Position numbers and translations under genes: made by a program. Under the pieces are notes generated by a model, which was not told the origin of the DNA, searched no databases, and was given only the letters and a program-made list of their open reading frames with translations. DNA of 64,000 nt. Origin: Lachnospiraceae bacterium. Lineage in GTDB: Bacteria > Bacillota > Clostridia > Lachnospirales > Lachnospiraceae. This document shows, piece after piece, positions 27,220 to 34,956 of the stretch. Within the stretch, counting starts at the first letter, position 1, and every line of letters starts with the position of its first letter. The stretch is from assembly GCA_015057435.1 (NCBI GenBank), contig SVEJ01000004.1, positions 30,818 through 94,817 on the forward strand, read 5' to 3'.

Positions 27220-28926
27220 TTATACTTCCGTAATAATCGGTAAAATCATCGGATTACGCTTTGTACGTTTCCATAAGAATTCACCAAGTTCATCCTTGAT
27301 AGATGTCTTAATCTTACCCCAATCGGTAATATTACGATCCAAGCATTTACTAAGCGCATCTTCAACAACATCATGGCACTCTTCTATCAAATTCTCCGAT
27401 TCTCTGACATATACAAATCCTCTTGAAACGATATCCGGACCGGCTACCAACATATTGCTATGTTTTTCAAGCGTCACAACCACAATAATCAAACCATTCT
27501 GTGACAAATGTTGTCTGTCACGCAAGACAATATTACCAACATCGCCTACACCCAAGCCATCTACCAATATTCCTTGCGATGTAACATTATCAACAACCTT
27601 CATCTCATCCGTAGATAATTCAAGTACATTACCATTACTCATTATCATCACATTTTCCTTAGCAACGCCCATTTCAACCGCCAATTCAGCATGCCTCTTT
27701 AGATGTCTGTATTCTCCATGAACAGGAATCGCATACTGTGGTTTTGTCAAAGCATAAATCAACTTCAACTCTTCCTGACAAGCATGACCCGAAACATGTG
27801 TATTCTGAAAGATTACTTTCGCACCTTTCATCTCAAGTTCATTCATCACTTTATAAACTGCCTTTTCATTACCCGGTATCGGACTTGAGCTGAAAATAAC
27901 AGTATCTCCGGGTTTGATGCTGACTTTATTGTGAATATTCGCAGCAATTCTTGATAGTGCTGCCATATTCTCGCCCTGACTACCTGTGGTAATCATAACG
28001 ATCTGTTCGTCCGGATAATTTTTCATCTGCTCGATACTAATCAATGTGTTGTCCGGAATCTGAATATACCCTAACTCCGAGGCAGTATTGATAATGTTAA
28101 CCATACTACGACCTTCTACAACAACTTTACGTCCATATTTGTCAGCACTATTAATAATCTGTTGTACACGGTCAACGTTAGAAGCAAATGTTGCAATAAT
28201 CAAACGACTATTCTTATTCTCAGCAAACAACATATCAAATGTTCTTCCGACTGTCTTTTCACTCGGTGTAAAGCCCGGGCGTTCGGCGTTGGTAGAATCA
28301 GCCATCAGCGCTAACACACCTTTTTTACCAAGCTCTGCATATCGTTGTAAATCAATTGTCTCACCAAATATTGGTGTGAAATCCACTTTAAAATCACCTG
28401 TATGAACTAAAATACCTGCCGGTGTATAGATTGCCAAACCTGAAGAATCAGCAATTGAATGATTCGAGCGAATAAATTCAATTCTAAAACATCCAAGGTT
28501 AATGATCTGTCCATGTTTTACAACCTTACGTTTCACATTATTCAAAATATTGTGTTCTCTCAGCTTATTATCAATCAACCCAACCGTAAGCTTTGTAGCA
28601 TAGATTGGTATATTCAACTCTTTTTCAATATAAGGAATTGCACCAATATGATCTTCATGACCATGTGTCACTACAAGTCCTTTTACCTTATCTGCATTCT
28701 CTTTGAGATAAGAAATATCCGGAATCACCAAATCAATTCCTAACATATCTTCTTCAGGGAATGCCAAACCGCAATCAATCACTACAATCGTATCATCATA
28801 TTCAATTGCAGTAATATTCATGCCGATCTGTTCCAATCCACCTAACGGAATAATCTTTACACTTGGTGCCTTGCCGATTTTACGGCTTTTTCTGAATGTA
28901 TCCCGTCTGTTTGTTTCCATTTTCAA
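27220..28926 (-). CDS. rnj: Ribonuclease J
   Basis: The 568-residue protein is a metallo-beta-lactamase RNase J. After a 22-residue basic N-terminus, SVKIIPLGGLEQIGMN leads to the metal motif THGHEDH (87-93), a second His motif in NHSIADS, the beta-CASP domain (about 210-380), and a HVSGHACQEEL motif that is typical. RNase J has 5'-3' exonuclease and endonuclease activity and matures or decays RNA. The TTG at 28926 has GGAGG seven bases upstream and overlaps the DUF1292 stop (TTGA); the ATG two codons later is the alternative. Confidence 0.93.
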   Translation of the reverse strand: MKMETNRRDTFRKSRKIGKAPSVKIIPLGGLEQIGMNITAIEYDDTIVVIDCGLAFPEEDMLGIDLVIPDISYLKENADKVKGLVVTHGHEDHIGAIPYIEKELNIPIYATKLTVGLIDNKLREHNILNNVKRKVVKHGQIINLGCFRIEFIRSNHSIADSSGLAIYTPAGILVHTGDFKVDFTPIFGETIDLQRYAELGKKGVLALMADSTNAERPGFTPSEKTVGRTFDMLFAENKNSRLIIATFASNVDRVQQIINSADKYGRKVVVEGRSMVNIINTASELGYIQIPDNTLISIEQMKNYPDEQIVMITTGSQGENMAALSRIAANIHNKVSIKPGDTVIFSSSPIPGNEKAVYKVMNELEMKGAKVIFQNTHVSGHACQEELKLIYALTKPQYAIPVHGEYRHLKRHAELAVEMGVAKENVMIMSNGNVLELSTDEMKVVDNVTSQGILVDGLGVGDVGNIVLRDRQHLSQNGLIIVVVTLEKHSNMLVAGPDIVSRGFVYVRESENLIEECHDVVEDALSKCLDRNITDWGKIKTSIKDELGEFLWKRTKRNPMILPIITEV

Positions 28927-29213
28927 AATTCTACCTCCGTATCACTTTCCTCTAACAATTCTTCAAAAATCGGAAATACACAATTCAATTCATCTTCGTC
29001 TTCAACAAACTCATATGTTCCGTATTCGTCATCGGATTCATTAATAATCTCTTTTAAAATGAAGCATTCGCCTTCTTCTTCATCATTCTCAAAATCTGCA
29101 GCAGGCGACACAAGATAATATTGAATGCCGCCAAGCTTTGTTGTCTCCAACACAACCATTTCCTCTTCTGTGTCATCATCAAATGTAATAACAATTGTTT
29201 CTAATTCTTCCAT
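28923..29213 (-). CDS. DUF1292 family protein, YrzB-like
   Basis: The 96-residue acidic protein carries the DUF1292 pattern ETIVITFDDDTEEEMVVLETTKLGGIQYYLV followed by an E/D-rich part. B. subtilis has yrzB at the same place between yqgF and yrrL; function is unknown. The ATG at 29213 has AAGGA seven bases upstream; an ATG two codons earlier is two bases from the site. It overlaps rnj. Confidence 0.82.
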   Translation of the reverse strand: MEELETIVITFDDDTEEEMVVLETTKLGGIQYYLVSPAADFENDEEEGECFILKEIINESDDEYGTYEFVEDEDELNCVFPIFEELLEESDTEVEF

Positions 29214-29230
29214 ATCCATTTCCTTTCTTT

Positions 29231-29653
29231 TTAATTCGAATGTGCATCGAGATAACTTTGCAAGATAACTGCTGCTGCCATCTTGTCCACATATTCCTTA
29301 CGGTTTTCTCTTCGTACACCGGATTCCATCAGAATCCGTTCCGATTCTACTGTAGACAATCTTTCATCTTGTAAAATCACCTCAAGTCCGGTTCTTCTTT
29401 CTATATGTTCTTTAAACTCTTCCGTCGCTTTTGCACGAGGTCCAAGTGTATTATTCATATTCTTCGGATACCCAAGCACAACAAAAGAAACCTTATACTC
29501 GTCGATTAATTCCTCGATCTTAGCTAAGGTCTTTCGCAACTTATTCTCCGACTTTCTTTCTATGGTCATAATAGGCTGTGCAGTGATTCCCAATTCATCA
29601 CTAAGGGCTACACCAACCGTCTTACTACCATAATCCAGTCCCATAATCCGCAT
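29231..29653 (-). CDS. yqgF: Putative pre-16S rRNA nuclease / Holliday junction resolvase-like YqgF
   Basis: The 140-residue protein has an RNase H-like fold start [19 protein letters not shown], the [18 protein letters not shown] loop and the [13 protein letters not shown] motif plus a terminal [13 protein letters not shown] helix. The catalytic acids (D7 in GLDYG, the second in DERL and D in DKMAA) are present. YqgF is thought to trim the 5' end of 16S rRNA. GGAG lies just before the ATG. It lies in the conserved ireB-yqgF-DUF1292 order. Confidence 0.92.
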   Translation of the reverse strand: MRIMGLDYGSKTVGVALSDELGITAQPIMTIERKSENKLRKTLAKIEELIDEYKVSFVVLGYPKNMNNTLGPRAKATEEFKEHIERRTGLEVILQDERLSTVESERILMESGVRRENRKEYVDKMAAAVILQSYLDAHSN

Positions 29654-29666
29654 CTTTCGTCTCCTG

Positions 29667-29933
29667 TTACTTCAATCTTGTTTCAATATAATTCTCTAAC
29701 AAGACTTCAATAATCTCATCTCTTTCTGCCTTCATAATCAGACTTCTTGCATTCTTATAACTTGTAATGTATGTAGGATCTCCACTCATCACATATCCAA
29801 CAATCTGACTTACAGGATTATATCCCTTTTCAGACAAGGCAACATATACCTGTGCAAGAATATCTGCCACCGGCAAATCATTATCTTTTACTACTTCGAT
29901 AAATTGTGTGTTAAATGTATTCTGATTATCCAT
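29667..29933 (-). CDS. ireB: IreB family regulatory phosphoprotein
   Basis: The 88-residue protein has the DUF965/IreB sequence: [41 protein letters not shown]. In Enterococcus, IreB is phosphorylated on Thr residues by the PASTA kinase IreK and restrains cephalosporin resistance; the usual N-terminal TMxF motif is not seen, but Thr7 and Thr10 remain. It begins the conserved ireB-yqgF gene cluster and has its own promoter at 29962-29990. Confidence 0.88.
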   Translation of the reverse strand: MDNQNTFNTQFIEVVKDNDLPVADILAQVYVALSEKGYNPVSQIVGYVMSGDPTYITSYKNARSLIMKAERDEIIEVLLENYIETRLK

Positions 29934-29961
29934 AATATCACGTCCTTACTTAGATAGTTAT

Positions 29962-29990
29962 ATGATAATATACTTTCCAAAAAGTTGCAA
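29962..29990 (-). promoter_or_regulatory. Candidate sigma-A promoter for the ireB operon
   Basis: TTGCAA and TATCAT are separated by 17 bases, about 30 bases before the ireB ATG. Likely drives the ireB-to-trhP series. Confidence 0.5.
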
Positions 29991-30057
29991 GTTGTATCTG
30001 TCCATAAAAATCTCTTTTTATCAGATAAAACAATAAAAACTGACAAAAAACTTATCG

Positions 30058-31362
30058 TTATTCCAGAACAACATCTACAATCTGATTCACAAGATCATCT
30101 TCAGAAAATAATTCAACTTTTGTATAGCGCATTGTATGTCCTACATATACATTTTCCTTCTGCATCTCCTCAATAAGCACCTGTTCTTTATATCCTCGTA
30201 AGCTTTCTTCAAACGCCTTCTTTTGTTTTGCAGTCAAAGACAACAAAATATCACTACGTTCAGTTTTTACCGTTTCCGGCACATGATCCGGCATACGTTC
30301 AGCAACCGTACCACCTCTTACAGAATATTTAAAAACATGTATTTCATACAAATTTAATTTTTCCAAATTCTCAATTGTACATTCAAATTCTCCCTTTGTT
30401 TCTCCGGGAAATCCAACAATCACATCAGTTGTAATGGCCGGTTTATCGAACACTTTCCTAAGCATACGACATTTATCCGCAAACTCCTCTATCGTATACT
30501 TACGATTCATTCTTTTTAATGTAGCGTTACATGCGCTTTGCAAAGACAAATGAAAATGCGGACAAAGTTTTTCACATAAAGAAATCTTATCCAAAAACTC
30601 TTTTGTAATAATACGAGGTTCCAACGAACCAAGGCGAATCCTATTAACCTTATCAATTGCCGCAATTCGAATTATCAAATCCGCCAGGTTCTCGCCATGC
30701 GACAAATCTACACCATAAGAAGAAATATGAATACCTGTCAATACAAATTCTCGAATCCCCTCATCCGCAAGTCTTTTTATCTCTTCTAATATATGTTGGA
30801 TCTGTCTACTCCTTACTCTTCCTCTCGTATACGGAATGATACAATATGAACAAAACTGATTGCAACCATCTTGTATTTTAATATATGCTCTTTGATGGTC
30901 CATCACATTCGCCTTAAGACATCCCATCTCTTCATATTCGTTTTCCTTCGCTATATCCAGATAACAATCTACACCGGATAACGATTGCACAGCTTCTTCT
31001 AGTACCGTTACAATATCTTTCTTACAGTTATTACCTACTAAAACATCTATAAAATCTTCTTGTAACAACACATCGTGCTCAGCATTCACGTAACAACCCG
31101 CAGCAATAATCAATGCGTTGGGATTATTCTTCTTTGCACGTCTTAACATCTGTCTGGATTTTTTTTGCGCCATATTGGTAACAGAACAGGTATTAACAAT
31201 ATAGACATCTGCCACTTCTTCTGAAGAAACAACGATCATTCCTACGTCCTGTAGCTTACGCGCCATTGCATCAGATTCATACTTATTCACTTTACATCCG
31301 AGATTGATAATCGCTACCTTTTTTAATTGTAATATACTCTTTTCATTTTCAATATTTCGCAT
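30058..31362 (-). CDS. mtaB: tRNA threonylcarbamoyladenosine methylthiotransferase
   Basis: The 434-residue radical SAM protein is MtaB-like: the N-terminal UPF0004 domain ligates an iron-sulfur cluster through C23, C59 and C90, and the radical SAM core has CxxxCxxC (C167, C171, C174 in DGCNQFCSYC). A TRAM-like C-terminal region follows (about 365-434). It makes ms2t6A at position 37 of some tRNAs. The ATG at 31362 has GGA seven bases upstream. The gene is divergent from the HPr-like gene. Confidence 0.92.
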   Translation of the reverse strand: MRNIENEKSILQLKKVAIINLGCKVNKYESDAMARKLQDVGMIVVSSEEVADVYIVNTCSVTNMAQKKSRQMLRRAKKNNPNALIIAAGCYVNAEHDVLLQEDFIDVLVGNNCKKDIVTVLEEAVQSLSGVDCYLDIAKENEYEEMGCLKANVMDHQRAYIKIQDGCNQFCSYCIIPYTRGRVRSRQIQHILEEIKRLADEGIREFVLTGIHISSYGVDLSHGENLADLIIRIAAIDKVNRIRLGSLEPRIITKEFLDKISLCEKLCPHFHLSLQSACNATLKRMNRKYTIEEFADKCRMLRKVFDKPAITTDVIVGFPGETKGEFECTIENLEKLNLYEIHVFKYSVRGGTVAERMPDHVPETVKTERSDILLSLTAKQKKAFEESLRGYKEQVLIEEMQKENVYVGHTMRYTKVELFSEDDLVNQIVDVVLE

Positions 31363-31381
31363 TTTTCCATCCTTTATTCTA

Positions 31382-31410
31382 TTGACTTTTATAATCTAAA
31401 AAGTTATCAT
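31382..31410 (+). promoter_or_regulatory. Sigma-A promoter for the HPr-like gene
   Basis: TTGACT and TATCAT are separated by 17 bases, 50 bases before the start codon. Confidence 0.65.
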
Positions 31411-31460
31411 AATAGTTAAGTGCCAAAGGCATACATTACGAACAAGTAGGAGGCAATTAT

Positions 31461-31691
31461 ATGAAATCAGTTAAGATCTCTTTGAATTCTATCGATAAGG
31501 TTAAAAGCTTCGTTAACGATATCGCAAAGTTTGATGCCGAGTTCGATTTGGTATCTGGTAGATATGTAATTGACGCTAAGTCTATCATGGGTATTTTCAG
31601 TTTGGATATTTCTCAGCCAATTGATTTGAACATCCACGCTGAAGGCGACGACACAGCAATTCTTAAGGCATTAGAGCCATACATCATCTAA
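31461..31691 (+). CDS. HPr-family protein without the phosphorylatable histidine
   Basis: The 76-residue protein has the HPr fold (a VKIS strand, a helix, YVIDAKSIMGIFSLD, and EGDDTAILKALEPYI). In HPr the active-site His15 lies in the HARPA motif; here the corresponding stretch is NSIDKVKSFVND with no His. The regulatory Ser motif KSIMG (S41, equal to Ser46) is kept. In Bacillus the HPr paralog Crh likewise has no His15 and keeps Ser46 for carbon-catabolite control through CcpA. A Crh-like role is therefore inferred, not a phosphotransfer one. A strong AGGAGG site precedes the ATG, and a terminator follows. Confidence 0.83.
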   Translation: MKSVKISLNSIDKVKSFVNDIAKFDAEFDLVSGRYVIDAKSIMGIFSLDISQPIDLNIHAEGDDTAILKALEPYII

Positions 31692-31729
31692 TCAGGATAA
31701 GATTTCCAAGCACTTGCTTGGACACATAG

Positions 31730-31763
31730 AAAAAGGAACGAGAGCAATCTTGTTCCTTTTTCT
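31730..31763. terminator. Bidirectional terminator between HPr-like gene and thiI
   Basis: Arms AAAAAGGAAC and GTTCCTTTTT flank a 14-base loop; T-runs occur on both strands. It can end both converging transcripts. Confidence 0.8.
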
Positions 31764-31769
31764 TATGGA

Positions 31770-32966
31770 CTATATTTCCAAATCCGACACTTTTGCTTCA
31801 ACTACTTCTACTGTTTCTAATGCTTTTTGCATCAAATCATCTATTACATCAACAAGCTTCGTTTCAGAACGCTTAATAATATCCAAAACAGGCTTTGTAA
31901 CCGGATGTTTTGCAACAAAAATCGTACAACAATCTTCATAAGGAAGTATAGAGGTTTCATACGTCTCTATCATTTCGGAAATATCAACAATCTCTTGTTT
32001 ATCCATTCCGATACACGGACGAAATACAGGCATCGTACATACTTCATTCGTACAAGCAAGACTATGCATTGTCTGACTCGCAACCTGCCCAATACTCTCT
32101 CCTGTAATTAACGCTTGACAATTATTCTTCGTCGCAATTTCTTGCGCAATCTTCATCATATAACGTCGCATAATAATCGTTAATTCTTCATGCGGACACT
32201 TCTCGTAAATTGCAAGCTGTATATCTGTAAAATTCACAATGTGTAGACGTATTGTTCCGGAAAAGCCCGAAACAATCCTTGCCAAATCCACAACTTTTTG
32301 CTTTGCTCGTTCTGACGTATACGGCGGCGCATTGAAATATACAGCCTCTAATTCCACACCACGTTTTGCAATCATATAACCTGCAACCGGAGAATCAATA
32401 CCACCCGAAAGAAGCAACATCGCCTTTCCGTTCGTTCCAACAGGCAAGCCACCCGCTCCTTTTATCACATGCGAATAGATATAGACCTGTTCTCTCACTT
32501 CAACATTCAACAAAATATCCGGATGATGTACATCCACCTTCAAATTAGGACAAGCTTCTAACACATAATGACCAAGCTCACTATTCATCTCCATGGACGA
32601 TATCGGAAAACTCTTTTTTGCTCTTCTAGCATATACTTTGAACGTCTTAGACTGTTCACCGTATACTTCCTTCACATATGCAACTACTTTATCTCGAATC
32701 GCCTCGAATGTAACATTTTCTTCCACAACAATCGGACAAATTCCAACAATACCAAATACTTTTTGTAATTCCTTTACCAAATCTTCATAATCATAATCCG
32801 ATTCAGCATGCAGGAATATCCTGCCATACTCTTTTCGCACAGTAAATGTTCCAAGATGAGCAACATGATTCTTAATCTGTTGGCACAAAACATCTTCAAA
32901 CTTGTATCTGTTTTTTCCTTTTGTTCCAATCTCTGCATATTTAATCAAAAACGTATTGTAAGTCAT
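31770..32966 (-). CDS. thiI: tRNA 4-thiouridine synthase
   Basis: The 398-residue protein has an N-terminal ferredoxin-like/THUMP region (about 50-165) and a PP-loop ATPase core (LLLSGGIDSPVAGYM around 180). It lacks the C-terminal rhodanese domain of E. coli ThiI, as usual in Firmicutes, so it presumably takes sulfur from a dedicated cysteine desulfurase; that gene lies directly upstream. It makes s4U8 in tRNA. The ATG at 32966 has AAGGG nine bases upstream; the frame is open 14 codons further without a site. Confidence 0.92.
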   Translation of the reverse strand: MTYNTFLIKYAEIGTKGKNRYKFEDVLCQQIKNHVAHLGTFTVRKEYGRIFLHAESDYDYEDLVKELQKVFGIVGICPIVVEENVTFEAIRDKVVAYVKEVYGEQSKTFKVYARRAKKSFPISSMEMNSELGHYVLEACPNLKVDVHHPDILLNVEVREQVYIYSHVIKGAGGLPVGTNGKAMLLLSGGIDSPVAGYMIAKRGVELEAVYFNAPPYTSERAKQKVVDLARIVSGFSGTIRLHIVNFTDIQLAIYEKCPHEELTIIMRRYMMKIAQEIATKNNCQALITGESIGQVASQTMHSLACTNEVCTMPVFRPCIGMDKQEIVDISEMIETYETSILPYEDCCTIFVAKHPVTKPVLDIIKRSETKLVDVIDDLMQKALETVEVVEAKVSDLEI

Positions 32967-33011
32967 AATGTATTCCCTTCCTATCGTTATCCGTACAATA
33001 TCCGACACTTA

Positions 33012-34166
33012 TTATTTTCTTGTAAATCTTCGAAGTACCGGTACCAATTCAGTCAAAACCGCTATCGTATACTCCACTTCCTCTAATGTATTATACTCAC
33101 AAAAACTAAAACGTAAAGTAGAATCTAACAAATCTTTCTCTAATCCAATCGCCTTCAACACACCACTTAGCGCAGGATGATTCGATGAACAAGCCGATCC
33201 GGATGACACATATATTCCTCTTTCTTCTAATGCGTGCAACAACACTTCACTCTTTACACCACGAAAACTAATACTTGCAATATGTGGTGCTTCTCCCGAA
33301 TTACTCGTTACACCTTCTATCTGCGTGACACGTTCTATAAATGCATCTTTTACAGTATGCATCTTAAAAAGATTCTCATCTAAATTGGAATACATTTCTT
33401 CTGTCGCTTTTCCAAATCCGGCAATTGCCGCTGTATTCTCTGTGCCGGAGCGAAGACCTTTTTCCTGTCCGCCACCAAATAAAATCGGAACAATCTTCAC
33501 CTTAGAATCAACAAATAGTGCACCACTACCCTTAGGACCGTGAATCTTATGGCCACTGATTGACATCGCATGAATTCCTATACGCTTTGGATATAAAATC
33601 TGTTTACCAAATGCCTGTATTGCATCAACATGATAAACGATTTCTTTTCCATGTTCATCATTATATGCTTTGATAATTGTGGCAATTTCTTCAACTGGTT
33701 CTATTGTTCCAATTTCATTATTCACTGCCATTGTTGAAACTAATATTGTTTCATCACATAATTCTTCCCGAAATTTTGCCAAATCAACCTTTCCGTCTTT
33801 TTTAACCGGAAGAAATGTCACCCGAAATCCTAATGATTCCAGATACAAAACCGGTTCATATACAGATGGATGTTCAATTCCGGTTGTAATAATGTGATTG
33901 CCTGCACGCTTATTCGCTTGTGCAATCCCAATAATCGCAAGATTATTCGCCTCTGTCCCACCGGATGTAAATGTAATCTCTTTCGGTTCGCATTTTAATT
34001 GCTTACTTAATACATTCTTTGCATATCGCAGATATTTTTCAGCATCTACTCCTTTTAGATGTCTTGACGAAGGATTTCCATAATTATCATCTAATGTCTC
34101 TAACATTATTTCTCGAACACTCGGCACCACCTTCGTCGTAGCCGCATTATCAAAATATACTTCCAT
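33012..34166 (-). CDS. Cysteine desulfurase, NifS/IscS-like
   Basis: The 384-residue PLP enzyme starts MEVYFDNAATT, has the PLP lysine K207 in SISGHKIHGPKG and the active-site cysteine C326 in SSGSACSS. The extended active-site loop (GSACSSNHPALSGVLKAIG) is of the group I type. It supplies persulfide sulfur; the gene next to thiI is presumably its specific donor, as in B. subtilis NifZ-ThiI. The ATG at 34166 has GGGAG six bases upstream; an ATG six codons earlier includes the site and is rejected. Confidence 0.92.
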   Translation of the reverse strand: MEVYFDNAATTKVVPSVREIMLETLDDNYGNPSSRHLKGVDAEKYLRYAKNVLSKQLKCEPKEITFTSGGTEANNLAIIGIAQANKRAGNHIITTGIEHPSVYEPVLYLESLGFRVTFLPVKKDGKVDLAKFREELCDETILVSTMAVNNEIGTIEPVEEIATIIKAYNDEHGKEIVYHVDAIQAFGKQILYPKRIGIHAMSISGHKIHGPKGSGALFVDSKVKIVPILFGGGQEKGLRSGTENTAAIAGFGKATEEMYSNLDENLFKMHTVKDAFIERVTQIEGVTSNSGEAPHIASISFRGVKSEVLLHALEERGIYVSSGSACSSNHPALSGVLKAIGLEKDLLDSTLRFSFCEYNTLEEVEYTIAVLTELVPVLRRFTRK

Positions 34167-34167
34167 G

Positions 34168-34926
34168 TTACTCTCCCTGTTCATCTTGCTCTAATTGAAA
34201 CATCAGCAAGGATAAAACTGTCATCCCAGCTGTCTCCGTTCGTAAAATGCGATGTCCTAATGATATCGTCTTTCCGCCTATCGATTCTAACATTGCTACT
34301 TCGGTTGCTTCAAAGCCACCTTCCGGGCCAATGAATACAGCAATTCGTTCAAATTCGTTAGCTGACTGTAGCACTTCTTTTGCATACTGCATCCCGTTTG
34401 CATTCTCATACGGAACAATAACCAAATCAAAATCCTTTGCATATTCGATTGCTTCATTTATAGACATCAAACCCAACACTTCCGGAATAATACCGCGTTT
34501 CGCCTGTTTTGCTGCACTAAGTGCAATTGCTTGCAAACGTTCAACTTTCTTTTGCGACTTTTTATCATCTAATTTCACAACACATCGTTTCATCATAACC
34601 GGCACAACCGAATGCGCACCGAGTTCAACCGCCTTTTGAATAATTGTTTCCATCTTGTCACCTTTCGGATATCCTTGAAACAATGTAATCTTAGCAGATA
34701 ATTCTCTCGCATTACCAAACACATCCGTCACAACAAGTAAAACCCTCTGCAATTCTGTATCAAACCCTGTAATTTCACACAGATATTCCTTGTCACCACC
34801 ATCGCACAATAACACTTCATCTCCTACTTTCATCCGAAGCACATTATGAATATGATTATAGTCTTGTGCTGATAACATAATCTCTCTCTGATTCAATTGT
34901 CCTTCTTCCACAAAGAAACGATACAT
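34168..34926 (-). CDS. rsmE: 16S rRNA m3U1498 methyltransferase
   Basis: The 252-residue SPOUT enzyme begins MYRFFVEEGQ, has a PUA-like N-terminal domain and the C-terminal trefoil-knot motif: IAVFIGPEGGFEATEV followed by SLGHRILRTETA. It methylates U1498 in the small-subunit rRNA. The ATG at 34926 gives the usual N-terminus; an in-frame GTG five codons upstream is possible. In most Firmicutes rsmE follows prmA directly; here they are separated by the YfhO and giant-protein genes. Confidence 0.9.
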   Translation of the reverse strand: MYRFFVEEGQLNQREIMLSAQDYNHIHNVLRMKVGDEVLLCDGGDKEYLCEITGFDTELQRVLLVVTDVFGNARELSAKITLFQGYPKGDKMETIIQKAVELGAHSVVPVMMKRCVVKLDDKKSQKKVERLQAIALSAAKQAKRGIIPEVLGLMSINEAIEYAKDFDLVIVPYENANGMQYAKEVLQSANEFERIAVFIGPEGGFEATEVAMLESIGGKTISLGHRILRTETAGMTVLSLLMFQLEQDEQGE

Positions 34927-34956
34927 AGTAATTCTTATCACCTTTCACTCGTGCAT

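Noticed and set aside
29991-30057. Terminator for mtaB
   Set aside because: A TTTTATC-A-GATAAAA palindrome is present after mtaB, but its loop of one base and lack of GC make a terminator unlikely.
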